Shown piece by piece: positions 19,799 through 28,351 of a stretch of DNA of 64,000 nucleotides. The notes beneath the pieces were generated by a model. It saw nothing but the letters and a program-made list of their open reading frames with translations. It was not told where the DNA came from and searched no databases. Where the stretch lies: the NCBI RefSeq assembly GCF_014696315.1, contig NZ_JACJPX010000002.1, forward strand, positions 186,001 through 250,000. Reading direction: 5' to 3'. The position numbers were made by a program, and so were the translations under genes. The stretch comes from Calothrix membranacea FACHB-236. GTDB lineage: Bacteria > Cyanobacteriota > Cyanobacteriia > Cyanobacteriales > Nostocaceae. Position 1 is the first letter of the stretch; every line of letters starts with the position of its first letter.

Positions 19799-20410
19799 TT
19801 ACTTATTAACTGGTTGTACAGGAATTGGAGTACTTTCAAAAACTGGGTTAAATTGTGTGGTTGGTTGCAGTGGTGATGTAGAAGAAGGTGCAAAACTGCT
19901 GACTCTATCGCTACCACTAATACAAGTATCTAGTGTGGGCACAAGAGCTGACTTAGTTTCAGTCCGTAAACCGACAACGCACTGAGAAAAGGTCACAGGC
20001 AACAAACTGCGACCACAGTAATTTAAAATTGCTGGGTTAGCTGCCTCTTTACTAGGGTTAAGGCTAATATTTACTACACAGGTAGCCAACTCTTCGGGAC
20101 GACGTGCGAGTGTGCAGGAATTAAGAGCATCTACAGCACTGATTTGTGTTTCTCTGCTAATTTTGACTACACAACCAGACAAGTCCCGTGGACGTAATGC
20201 TCCAGCACAAGCTTGTGATGCTGAGTTCACATTAATGTTGAAGCGTAAAAGCTGTCCAGCACAGGCACGGTAATCATTATTACTGTAGGTGGCGGCTGCC
20301 ATAGAGGGAACCATCGTTGCCAACCATCCAGCGATCGCTAAAACGGGCCCTGTCCATTTAATTGCTTTAGCTGACAACATCCTATATTGAGAACCGCCTT
20401 TTTTGCTCAT
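19799..20410 (-). CDS. Secreted cysteine-repeat protein of unknown function
   Basis: 203 residues, not recognised beyond being a conserved-looking cyanobacterial hypothetical. A basic N-terminus and hydrophobic core (WTGPVLAIAGWLATMVPSMAAA, ending near residue 40) form a likely signal peptide. The mature part repeats a ~37-residue unit with paired cysteines: RACAGQLLR, SGCVVKIS, NSCTLARRPEELATCVVNIS, NYCGRSLLPVTFSQCVV. This suggests about four copies of a small disulfide-linked helical hairpin. The tail after residue 165 is Ser/Pro/Thr-rich. AGGAGT sits 8 bases before the ATG, supporting this start. It is probably periplasmic. Confidence 0.65.
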   Translation of the reverse strand: MSKKGGSQYRMLSAKAIKWTGPVLAIAGWLATMVPSMAAATYSNNDYRACAGQLLRFNINVNSASQACAGALRPRDLSGCVVKISRETQISAVDALNSCTLARRPEELATCVVNISLNPSKEAANPAILNYCGRSLLPVTFSQCVVGLRTETKSALVPTLDTCISGSDRVSSFAPSSTSPLQPTTQFNPVFESTPIPVQPVNK

Positions 20411-20690
20411 AAATTTTTACTCCTGAATATTCCGTTCACCAAACAACCAATGGCTATGCTAACTCAATAACAGTGCTCAATCCTCGTTAATATAGTAATT
20501 TTACTGGCAATGAACAGCCCAAGGGAGTAGGAGAGCAGAGTAAGCAGAGGAAGCTAATTATTCATTACAGGAATTTCCTGTTCCCTATAAAAAACATTAA
20601 TTACCAATTACCCTTTGCCAGTTGGGGATCAATACCCTGCTAGAAGATTTATCCTGTGTTGATGTGCTACGATATTTTGATCGAAGATAA

Positions 20691-21033
20691 GTAGGTAACG
20701 TAAACAGTATTTCTGTGTAGAAATGCTACGTGAATCAATCTAGCGATTGAGTCGCCTACGAAACCGCAAAACAAAAAACTCATGTATTCGAGTACCTAGG
20801 GGCACTGGGGAATTAACGCTTGGGAACCAATGCCTAGAGCAGGTAGTATGTGGCTTTGAGAAACAAAGCTGAATCAACTACCGTCGGTTTTACCGGCTTA
20901 AAGCTCTGGCGGTGGAAAAGATAACTCGGTTCTAATTTAGATTCATTCTACTAGAGCAAGGGTTTTCAGTGAACTAAGAATCCCTCGACTTGAGAAACAA
21001 ATAAGCGATCGCTTTATTTGTTAAGTTGGGGGA
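20691..21033 (+). promoter_or_regulatory. Strongly foldable leader upstream of rpsD (candidate structured RNA)
   Basis: Many consecutive helices can be drawn by eye. A multi-branch domain is closed by GTAGG 20691-20695/CCTAC 20755-20759, with inner ACGTA/TACGT, ATTTCT/AGAAAT and TCAATC/GATTGA stems. Next come CTAGG/CCTAG (20796-20800/20833-20837), GGTAG/CTACC around a GCTTTG/CAAAGC hairpin (20842-20882), and a GTCGG/CCGGC hairpin (20883-20897). Last is a long stem TCCCTCGACTT 20981-20991 with AAGTTGGGGGA 21023-21033 enclosing AACAAATAA/TTATTTGTT. The last stem ends 55 bases before the rpsD ATG. It may be an autoregulatory S4 leader, a free RNA, or a relic of an IS605-type right end (the AAGAATCCC-hairpin is reminiscent of one). 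No Rfam class was assigned. Confidence 0.45.
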
Positions 21034-21088
21034 ATGCCACAATGGTATGTCTGGGTAAAGTTGAAACAGGAATAGATTAAGGAAACAC

Positions 21089-21697
21089 ATGTCCCGATAT
21101 AGAGGGCCTCGCCTCAGAATTGTACGCCGCTTAGGCGATTTACCAGGATTAACTCGTAAAAGCGCTAGACGTGCTTATCCACCTGGGCAGCATGGTCAAA
21201 ACCGCAAAAAGCGTTCTGAGTATGCTGTCCGGTTAGAAGAAAAGCAAAAACTGCGCTTAAACTACGGTCTGACCGAAAAGCAACTGCTACGTTATGTCCG
21301 TAAAGCCAGACGAGTTACTGGTTCTACCGGACAAGCGCTGTTGCAACTTCTAGAAATGCGCTTGGATAATACGGTTTTCCGCTTGGGTTTAGCTCCCACT
21401 ATTCCCGCAGCACGGCAACTAGTAAATCACGGCCATATAACTGTAAATGGACGTGTAGTTAATATTGCTAGCTACCAGTGCCGTCCTGGTGAAGTAATTG
21501 CTGTCAGGGATAGAGAAGCATCCCGTAAGTTGGCAGAAACCAACCTCCAATATCCTGGACTAGCTAACCTACCCAGTCACTTGGAGTTTGATAAAACCAA
21601 GCTTGTTGGTAAAGTCAACGGTGTTATTGAAAGAGAATGGGTGGCGCTACAAGTTAACGAACTGCTGGTTGTGGAATACTACTCCCGCCAAGCGTAA
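21089..21697 (+). CDS. rpsD: 30S ribosomal protein S4
   Basis: 202 residues, standard for cyanobacterial and plastid S4. It begins [20 protein letters not shown] and carries the N-terminal globular region, then the S4 RNA-binding domain ([37 protein letters not shown], ~residues 91-130). S4 is a primary 16S rRNA-binding protein that nucleates 30S assembly, and in other bacteria it represses its own mRNA. RBS-like AAGGAAACAC precedes the ATG. It is monocistronic, isolated from other ribosomal genes as usual in cyanobacteria, and preceded by an unusually structured leader. Confidence 0.97.
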   Translation: MSRYRGPRLRIVRRLGDLPGLTRKSARRAYPPGQHGQNRKKRSEYAVRLEEKQKLRLNYGLTEKQLLRYVRKARRVTGSTGQALLQLLEMRLDNTVFRLGLAPTIPAARQLVNHGHITVNGRVVNIASYQCRPGEVIAVRDREASRKLAETNLQYPGLANLPSHLEFDKTKLVGKVNGVIEREWVALQVNELLVVEYYSRQA

Positions 21698-21724
21698 TAG
21701 TCATTCGTCCCTTGTCCTTCTTAC

Positions 21725-21760
21725 AAAGTTCTGATCGGAGGAAACCTCCGCTCAGACTTT
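21725..21760. terminator. Terminator hairpin between convergent rpsD and moaA
   Basis: Long imperfect stem AAAGTTCTGATCGGAGG with CCTCCGCTCAGACTTT around an AAA loop, 28 bases past the rpsD stop. It is followed by GCGCTTTGTCC and can serve both strands. Confidence 0.65.
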
Positions 21761-21810
21761 GCGCTTTGTCCTTTGTAAATAACCAAGGACAAATGACTAA
21801 GGACAAATGA

Positions 21811-22797
21811 CTACCCCCCAATCTGGGACATGGTACGTGAATAGATGCCCGTTGTACCAGATTCGCGTCCTTTAAAGTTGATTTCCGGCTTAATAGCTAA
21901 TAAATGTCTTACTTGCTCTTGCAATTGTGCGGTACTAATACCAGACCGGAGAGCAGTTTTTAAATCTAATTGACCAGTTTCATTTAATAAACAGGGACGC
22001 AACCAGCCATCAGCGCTCAAACGCATCCGGTTACAGCGATCGCAAAAACACTCTGACATCTGACTGATAAATCCTAGTGTTCCCTTAGCTCCCGGAATTT
22101 GAAAGATATCGGCTGGCCCGTTACCACGAACTTGAGAATCTGTCAATCCCCAGCGATCACGGATTTGTTGCCGCAGTTGTGCAGAAGAAACCCATCCGCG
22201 ATCGCCAAATAATTGCCAATTGCCAATGGGCATAAACTCAATAAAGCGGACGTGCCAGTTGCGGTCAAGGGTGAGGGCAGCTAAATCTAGCACTTCATGG
22301 TCATTTACCCCAGGAATCACCACTACATTCAGCTTCAAGGGGTCGAAACCGACACGATGGGCTGCTTGAATACCCTGCCAAACTTGCTCCCAGCGTCCAC
22401 GGCCGCGATTGCCAATAATTTGGTCAAAGGTATCTGGTTCTAGAGAATCGAGGCTAATATTAATGCGTCGCAAACCTGCATCATAGAGATTTTGGGCGAT
22501 GGGAGCGAGTAAGAAACCGTTAGTTGTCATGGATAAATCTTGCGTTTGGGGAAAAGATGCGATCGCCCTCACCAATTCCACCACATGGGGACGCAATAAA
22601 GGTTCCCCACCAGTCAAACGAAAACGAGTAAAGCCTACAGGGATAAATACTTCTGCAATGAGGGTAAGCAGTTCCTCATCAGTTAAAAGTTGTTGTTTGA
22701 GAATATAGTCGATTTCTGCGCCTTCTGGCATACAGTATTGACACCGGAAATTGCAGCGATCGATTAAGCTAATCCGGAGGTAATCTACCTGGTTCAT
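21811..22797 (-). CDS. moaA: GTP 3',8-cyclase MoaA (molybdenum cofactor biosynthesis)
   Basis: 328-residue radical-SAM enzyme that, with MoaC, converts GTP to cyclic pyranopterin monophosphate, the first step of molybdopterin synthesis. The radical-SAM cluster motif C-x3-C-x2-C is at Cys15, Cys19 and Cys22 (CNFRCQYC). The second, substrate-binding cluster is present near residues 260-280 ([18 protein letters not shown]). The C-terminus ends in Gly-Gly, as MoaA requires for activity. No other moa genes are adjacent. Molybdenum cofactor serves nitrate reductase, relevant to a nitrogen-regulated cyanobacterium. Confidence 0.96.
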   Translation of the reverse strand: MNQVDYLRISLIDRCNFRCQYCMPEGAEIDYILKQQLLTDEELLTLIAEVFIPVGFTRFRLTGGEPLLRPHVVELVRAIASFPQTQDLSMTTNGFLLAPIAQNLYDAGLRRINISLDSLEPDTFDQIIGNRGRGRWEQVWQGIQAAHRVGFDPLKLNVVVIPGVNDHEVLDLAALTLDRNWHVRFIEFMPIGNWQLFGDRGWVSSAQLRQQIRDRWGLTDSQVRGNGPADIFQIPGAKGTLGFISQMSECFCDRCNRMRLSADGWLRPCLLNETGQLDLKTALRSGISTAQLQEQVRHLLAIKPEINFKGRESGTTGIYSRTMSQIGG

Positions 22798-23232
22798 TTT
22801 AAGTGTTTATTTCTATTCTATTTTCCCTAATGGGGTAGCACACCTGATAGTAGGCTTCCGAGAGGTTACGGTTAACCACTTTTCATTATTTCTTTTGGTT
22901 TGGCAAAGGGATCAATAGTGAATGCCAATCTTTCACCTTTTTTCCTCTCTTCTTGGCGCTAACGCCGCAAAATTTTTCGACTACAAACAGTTAACACTCA
23001 GCAGTCAACAAACCTATTGATATGCGATCGCCCTCACTGAAAGTGAATATGCCAAAGATGGACACAAACAACTAGAATTAGATATTCTTTAAGCGTCTTT
23101 AGCAATTACTACATTGCTTTGTTATCTCATTACGTTGAATGCCTAAAGTCAAATTTTTCCCTCAATCTCGTGCATCCAGCAAGTTTTTAGTCTAGCGAAT
23201 TTTCAACAATCATGGTTGTGAGGGGATAGTAA
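22798..23232. other. Intergenic region between moaA and the MlaE-type gene
   Basis: No gene supported. A 23-codon open stretch ending near 23093 (AIALTESEYAKDGHKQLELDIL, starting after a stop) could be the tail of a decayed gene, but it is too short to identify. Divergent promoters for moaA and the permease must lie here. Confidence 0.4.
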
Positions 23233-24018
23233 ATGGTAGTAAAAATACAACATAGAAGAAATTTCAAACAGTTTTCAATTGGGCGCTATTTTTCCGTATT
23301 TCTGCTTTTTGGTCAAGTATTGCTACATTTCCTCCAAGGGAAAACCTATCATCGCAAGATTCTGGAACATATGGTGACTGCTGGGCCAGCTTCTCTGTGT
23401 CCAGTTCTGCTAGTCAGCGGTTTTGCAGGTATGATTTTCACCATCCAAACAGCCAGAGAATTAGTGCAGTTTGGTGCTGTGAGTGCCGTAGGAGGAGCCT
23501 TTGCATTAGCTTTTTGCAGAGAATTGGCTCCCATTTTGTCTGCTAGCATCATTGCTGGACAAGTAGGTTCAGCCTTTGCAGCAGAAATAGGCGCAATGCG
23601 AGTGACAGACCAAATTGATGCGCTGCATATGCTGAGAACCGATCCAATTGATTACCTAGTACTTCCTAGAGTCATTGCTTGCTGCTTGATGACACCATTA
23701 TTGACAATTTTTGGTTTGGTTACTGGCATCATCGGTGGAATTTTTGCTGCATCGCAGTTTTATCAGATTATGCCAGAGACATTTTTAGAGTCAGTCAGAG
23801 GTTTTTTAACACCATCAGATTTATGGATTGTTTTGCTCAAAGGGTTTCTTTTTGGAGCTATAGTTGCTGTCAATGGTTGTAGTTGGGGTCTCACTACTAG
23901 AGGTGGAGCAAAAGAAGTAGGAGAATCAGCAACCACAGCAGTTGTCACTACTTGGGTGTCAATTTTTATGATGGATTTCTTATTGTCTGTGTTGTTTTTT
24001 GAGAAGCCAACATTTTAA
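23233..24018 (+). CDS. MlaE/YrbE-family ABC transporter permease
   Basis: 261 residues with about five to six membrane spans, the length of the MlaE (YrbE, DUF140) family. The family hallmark GFAGMIFTIQTARELVQFG and the EIGAMRVTDQIDALHMLRTDPIDYLVLPRV block are clear. These permeases work with an MlaF-type ATPase and an MCE-domain protein to move phospholipids or other lipids across the envelope; in plants and cyanobacteria the TGD1-type system is the relative. No ATPase or MCE gene is adjacent, so its partners are encoded elsewhere. Confidence 0.88.
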   Translation: MVVKIQHRRNFKQFSIGRYFSVFLLFGQVLLHFLQGKTYHRKILEHMVTAGPASLCPVLLVSGFAGMIFTIQTARELVQFGAVSAVGGAFALAFCRELAPILSASIIAGQVGSAFAAEIGAMRVTDQIDALHMLRTDPIDYLVLPRVIACCLMTPLLTIFGLVTGIIGGIFAASQFYQIMPETFLESVRGFLTPSDLWIVLLKGFLFGAIVAVNGCSWGLTTRGGAKEVGESATTAVVTTWVSIFMMDFLLSVLFFEKPTF

Positions 24019-24177
24019 ATAATTCGTAATTCCTAATTCGTAAATTGAATGAGTTGGGGCATAAATCCGCAACTCATCCAATACCAAAATCTGATGATTT
24101 GGTGTTTGTTATTTGAGGTTTAGTGTTTGTAAGAGGGAACAGGTAATAAAAAGTATTGGTAATTAACTACTTAGTAT

Positions 24178-24238
24178 TATTGCCCCCTCTGCACCTCTGC
24201 TCCCTCTGCTCCCTCTGCTTCCTCTTTCCTCATCCCCC
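24178..24238. repeat. Pyrimidine-rich short tandem repeat at the 3' end of the oxidoreductase gene
   Basis: Degenerate units of CTGCTCCCTCT/CTGCACCTCT run from about 24181 up to the stop codon of the minus-strand gene at 24239. This is the usual STRR type for this genome. Confidence 0.55.
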
Positions 24239-25801
24239 TCATCCCGCCGCTACCAAAGGCTTCGGTATTTCAATTCTCCCTCGCACAGATTGTCCTGTCA
24301 GCAATTCCGCTACATCCATACCGTTACCAATTACGCCAGGTACGCTGGGATAGCCTGCACTCGCACCTACTAAGAACAGATTCGGCAATTCTGTTGTATA
24401 TCCCAGGCGCTCTAAGCCTACTTGTTTAGGTACTAACTTTGCACCGTAAATATTACCCTGGGGTTGTCCAAGATAAAATTCACTGGTAGTAGGTGTACCG
24501 TAAATTTTCATCCGAGCATACTTGTCTACATCGGGAATTAAATCGCGGACACTGGTCATTACTTGCTGATAAACTTCCCGTTTTTTCGCTTTATAGCCAT
24601 TGGGGTCGTGTTTGTGTAGATATTCAAAAGGTTCATAAGGGCAGACTGTGGCAATTTCTAGAATATGATGCCCTGGTGGCCCCATTCCTGCTTCCTGAGA
24701 CTTCATTGTTGGACAAGAGAGGAAAATCCACGGATGACTGAGTTCTCCTGCAAGTTGTTGTTGATATTCTTGATTGAGATTGCCTGTGGGATAGTACCAA
24801 ATATTCCAGTTACCAATACCGTAGCGTTCTGGCTCGAAGCTACTATCTAAACCTAAGTAAATATTAAAAGCACTAGCAGAGTAGTCGTAGCTAGTTAAGC
24901 GTTGACGTTCTTTGTGGCTCAAGGCTTCCACATCATGCATTAACTCTACTGTTAATTTAGGGTCTAGGTCGCTGATATAAGCTTTACGCGCGCTGTAGGT
25001 GATACCATCGGCAATGACGCTGTGGATGGTGTTGTGACTAACTTGAATATGTTCTACAGGTGTTAAGTACTGAATTAAGCCTCCACCAGCTGTAATTGCT
25101 TCAGTAATGCTATCTACAAAATGTTTGAAATGATGTTTTGGATAGTAGGCTCCTTCAGAATAGTCCCAAACTAGGGAAGTATGGGTAATTAGAGCAATTT
25201 CTTTGGGTGGTAATGCATAGTCACCACTTTGTCCTGCTAATACAGCTTGCAGTTTCGGCGACAAGCCAACATAGTTATACAAATCTTGTAGCGTCCAATT
25301 CCGCTTCCAAAATAAATTCCAGTATTTTGGTAACTTCAACCAATCAGACCATTTACGGTCAAACCAACGCACTTCTTGAACTAAGCTGCGAATTTCTTGA
25401 TGGAGTTGCTTAATCTCATCACAGTAGCGGTTAATGGCTCGTTGTTCTTCAGGAAAGCTAGTAAGTAAGGCTTGACGCAGATTTTCCCATCCCAATGGAA
25501 TCGCAAAATTCGCTTCTGGTGTAATTACTCGGTCAATACAGTCTGGATCTAGGCTGTTGAAGGGTACATCCCGTTCGATGTAATTGAGAAATTGGTTGAT
25601 AGTCTTACCCGAACCACATTGGGAAATATAATGCACATCCGCGCAAAAGCTGTATTCTCCATAATCAAAGGTATGACAACAACCACCTGGTAAGTAATGC
25701 TTTTCTAAAACTACTACCCGGTATCCTTGCTTCGTTAAACAGGCTGCTGCTGACAGTCCACCTAACCCAGCTCCTAAAATCACATAATCAAAGATTTCCA
25801 T
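24239..25801 (-). CDS. Carotenoid desaturase/isomerase-like NAD(P)/FAD oxidoreductase
   Basis: 520 residues of the phytoene desaturase (CrtI/CrtH/retinol saturase-like) superfamily. The N-terminal FAD-binding fold reads YVILGAGLGGLSAAACLTKQGYRVVVLEK, followed by GGCCHTFDYGEYSFC. The C-terminal FAD motif is present as NLFLVGASAGYPSVPGVIGNGMDVAELL. These enzymes desaturate or isomerise carotenoids or other polyprenoids at membranes, but this subgroup has members of unknown substrate and I would not call it CrtH. GAGGAG lies about 8 bases before the ATG. It is monocistronic, with a 1-kb non-coding region upstream. Confidence 0.82.
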   Translation of the reverse strand: MEIFDYVILGAGLGGLSAAACLTKQGYRVVVLEKHYLPGGCCHTFDYGEYSFCADVHYISQCGSGKTINQFLNYIERDVPFNSLDPDCIDRVITPEANFAIPLGWENLRQALLTSFPEEQRAINRYCDEIKQLHQEIRSLVQEVRWFDRKWSDWLKLPKYWNLFWKRNWTLQDLYNYVGLSPKLQAVLAGQSGDYALPPKEIALITHTSLVWDYSEGAYYPKHHFKHFVDSITEAITAGGGLIQYLTPVEHIQVSHNTIHSVIADGITYSARKAYISDLDPKLTVELMHDVEALSHKERQRLTSYDYSASAFNIYLGLDSSFEPERYGIGNWNIWYYPTGNLNQEYQQQLAGELSHPWIFLSCPTMKSQEAGMGPPGHHILEIATVCPYEPFEYLHKHDPNGYKAKKREVYQQVMTSVRDLIPDVDKYARMKIYGTPTTSEFYLGQPQGNIYGAKLVPKQVGLERLGYTTELPNLFLVGASAGYPSVPGVIGNGMDVAELLTGQSVRGRIEIPKPLVAAG

Positions 25802-26440
25802 TTCGGACTCCTCTGGTAATCTTGATATTTCTTGATTTCGGCGATATGGTTTTTGATTGCTGTTTTTTCACAGCAAAAATATGCAAATTCTCAGTGTTGA
25901 TTCATCTGGCTGTTAGATTTTCACCTCATCTGCATTGAAGACTGGGTAAAAAATAAAATTAGCGCCGATGAACTATTGAGCGTACAAACAAAATTTTTTA
26001 ATTGCCTCAGCTAGCTATAAACAATCACCACCTGAGCATTAAGAAATCGACGGCTTTTTATGAAATCAGCCGGGTGTATTAAACTGCAATTATTAAGCGA
26101 TCGCTGCAACTATTTTGAGGGTAAGTAGTCTTTTCCAATTCAGGTAGAAGCCTATCCCTGGAAAAACAGATAACTCACCCTATGCCTTGCCTGGTAAGGG
26201 TTACAAGAAAGCTGAAAACTCTCGATTTTGATATATATGTTTAATGTCTTTAGCTTAACAAAAATAGTAAGATTTATTAGTTAAGCTTGAATATTTTTCG
26301 TTTTTCTTAACAAAAGTCAGTGAACCTATCATCTGCTCAACCTTGCAACCGTAAATACAGCTAAATGTTTAAAACTGAAAAAAGAGGAAATTTCTAATAG
26401 CTGAAAATCTAAAAATTTCCCTTTCATCTATAGAAAATTG
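25802..26440. other. AT-rich intergenic region
   Basis: Promoter side of the minus-strand oxidoreductase gene. I see no ORF, tRNA or known RNA family in this part. The candidate RNA that follows is listed separately. Confidence 0.45.
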
Positions 26441-26446
26441 TGTTAA

Positions 26447-26672
26447 TATAATAGTGGAATTGCAAAGAACCTCTCAAATAGGTGGAAGTGGCGACACGAT
26501 AACCACAAGGTTTTATTAAGAGTCATGCCAAACCAATAGCTTAGGAAGAAGCGACTACGGGGGGTTTAAAGATAAATGCAAGACCTGTAAATACAAACTC
26601 GTTATGGAGGCAATGTTGGATCAAATTGGCTCACAGATATGAGGGGTCTGGTTACTAATAACTAGACCCCTC
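26447..26672 (+). ncRNA. Candidate small non-coding RNA with its own promoter and terminator
   Basis: A perfect TATAAT -10 box at 26447-26452 predicts a start near 26459, and a strong terminator-like hairpin ends at 26672, giving a transcript of about 215 nt. No ORF lies between, and the next gene is on the opposite strand, so this is not a leader. Short internal stems such as ACCT/AGGT and ACC/GGT are possible. The -35 region is poor. I do not recognise an Rfam class; 6S RNA, tmRNA, SRP RNA and RNase P RNA signatures were looked for and not seen. Confidence 0.45.
26641..26672 (+). terminator. Terminator-like hairpin
   Basis: GAGGGGTCT (26641-26649) pairs perfectly with AGACCCCTC (26664-26672), with GTTA/TAAC pairing further inside. 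It is followed by TACTTATTTA. On the minus strand the downstream side is not T-rich, so plus-strand use is favoured. Confidence 0.6.
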
Positions 26673-26828
26673 TACTTATTTATGGGTATCAGCCTTTGGT
26701 TCCTTTTGACTTCATGGTTGTACTAGTACCGCAGTGCGGAAGTCAAAATTCAAAAGCTGCTACAAGTTACTTTATAAACCTGTAGCAAGCAAAATGCAGA
26801 AACCACAAATCTTTTGAACTTTCAAACT

Positions 26829-27764
26829 CTACAAAAAGTTTGTTTCTGCCAAAAACTCGACAATCGCTGCATTAACTTCTTTTGCAGAACCAATTGCAGC
26901 ATCATGACAGCAGTTACGCAAAATTTTTAATTTTGCATTGGGGAGACATCTATACAGTTTCTCTGCATGATTAGCAGGAAACCAATTATCTTGCTCACCC
27001 CATAAAACTAGGCTAGGACATTCAATTTTACTTAAGTTACTTTGAATTTTACTGAGCATATTTGGCTTCTGAGTTTGCCAATGCTCAATTTCTCTAGCTG
27101 CTATTTGTAATTCTTCCGCAACTTTTACTAGTGTCCCAGGAATTTCAATAAATGGGTAAGCTATCCAATAGATATCTTCTTGGGTTAATACTGATGGGTC
27201 AAATAGCACTTGTCGTCTCTCTATTGCCATAATTTCTCTAAATAGAGGTGCGAAGAAATATGCTAGACGTAAGCTGTCAATTGTTTGGATAACTTCTAAC
27301 GGCGTTTGTGATAGTATCCACATTGCCCAATGAGGTAACCTTTCAGCAAAAATTGGCACGTTGACAACGACTAACCGCCCTACAAATTCAGGATATTCTT
27401 GAGCAAGAGAAAGAGCAACTAACCCACCCAAAGATTCTGCCACAATTACTGGTGGTTCATCACATAATTCCTGAATTATGCGTGCTAATTCCAGAACTTG
27501 ATGACCATTATCTTCTCTTCTAAATACAGGTTTTTCTGAAAAACCGAAGCCTTTAGCATCAAAACAAATTACACGGAAATATTTAGACAAGGGGTCAATA
27601 CTGTAACGCCAATTATAGCTCCAGTTGCCCATTCCATGTAGTAAAATTAGCGGTTTACCTGTACCTTTTTCACCATAAGCAATTTGTACAGGATAACCTT
27701 TAGTATCAGTAATAATTAAACTTTGTTGCCCTTGAGGAAAAGTAGTCTGCCACCAATCTTTCAT
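26829..27764 (-). CDS. Alpha/beta-fold hydrolase
   Basis: 311 residues with the elements of the alpha/beta hydrolase fold: oxyanion HGMG (residues 43-46), nucleophile Ser111 in AESLGGL, acid in WGEQDNWFPANHAEKL, and catalytic His in the CCHDAA segment near the C-terminus. Family members hydrolyse esters, epoxides or haloalkanes; the natural substrate is unknown. It is the last gene of a minus-strand cluster: the DUF4112 stop is 20 bases upstream, so the two are probably co-transcribed with the BrkB-like gene. Confidence 0.85.
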   Translation of the reverse strand: MKDWWQTTFPQGQQSLIITDTKGYPVQIAYGEKGTGKPLILLHGMGNWSYNWRYSIDPLSKYFRVICFDAKGFGFSEKPVFRREDNGHQVLELARIIQELCDEPPVIVAESLGGLVALSLAQEYPEFVGRLVVVNVPIFAERLPHWAMWILSQTPLEVIQTIDSLRLAYFFAPLFREIMAIERRQVLFDPSVLTQEDIYWIAYPFIEIPGTLVKVAEELQIAAREIEHWQTQKPNMLSKIQSNLSKIECPSLVLWGEQDNWFPANHAEKLYRCLPNAKLKILRNCCHDAAIGSAKEVNAAIVEFLAETNFL

Positions 27765-27784
27765 TACTGTAATTAATACCTAAA

Positions 27785-28291
27785 TTAGCCACCAGTGATG
27801 GCTTGCCACAGTAATCTAATTAGTATCACAGGTAAGACAACTAAGACAATGGCAATTACCAATAATCCGGCGACTAGAGCAAAGATAAATAATCTGTCAG
27901 CTTTTTGACTTTGGCTAGAAAACTTTAAGTTATCTTCTAAAAGCTGAATATTCAGAGTATTTGCTTTCCAAGCAAAATCAAACAAGTCTCCCAACATGGG
28001 GAAAGAACCTACCAAACCATCTACAATGATATTAAAAACCATTCTGCCAATGGTAGCTCTTGGTATGCCTAAGCGGGCTGCTTCCACAACAATGTAACAA
28101 GAAAGCATTACACCTAAAAAATCACCGCCAACAGGTAATAATCCTAAAATTGGATCTATCCCAACACCAACCTGAGTACCGGGAATAGTAATAGCATTAT
28201 CTAAAATTCTACTTAGCTGACGCAGCCGCCTTACTCTAGGAGCCTTAGCATCAGGTTCAATAATCGGATAGCGAGAAGGTGAATCAGGCAT
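27785..28291 (-). CDS. DUF4112 membrane protein
   Basis: 168 residues matching the DUF4112 pattern: LDNAITIPGTQVGVGIDPILGLLPVGGD, a glycine-rich loop between amphipathic and hydrophobic helices, then DGLVGSFPMLGDLFDFAWKANTLN. A C-terminal transmembrane span (LFIFALVAGLLVIAIVLVV) anchors it. The family has no established function. It lies between the BrkB-like gene (60 bases upstream) and the hydrolase (20 bases downstream), which suggests an operon for envelope function. Confidence 0.85.
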   Translation of the reverse strand: MPDSPSRYPIIEPDAKAPRVRRLRQLSRILDNAITIPGTQVGVGIDPILGLLPVGGDFLGVMLSCYIVVEAARLGIPRATIGRMVFNIIVDGLVGSFPMLGDLFDFAWKANTLNIQLLEDNLKFSSQSQKADRLFIFALVAGLLVIAIVLVVLPVILIRLLWQAITGG

Positions 28292-28351
28292 GAGTGCGAT
28301 CGCTTTGTTAAATTTGAATAGTTAAGTATTTTACTGCTGTCTATTAAATAA

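Noticed and set aside
26641-26672. GAGGGGTCT...AGACCCCTC as a HetR operator
   Set aside because: The arms equal the HetR half-sites known at hetP, but there the GAGGGG and CCCCTC blocks are 5 bases apart and here about 20. A transcription terminator explains the structure better.
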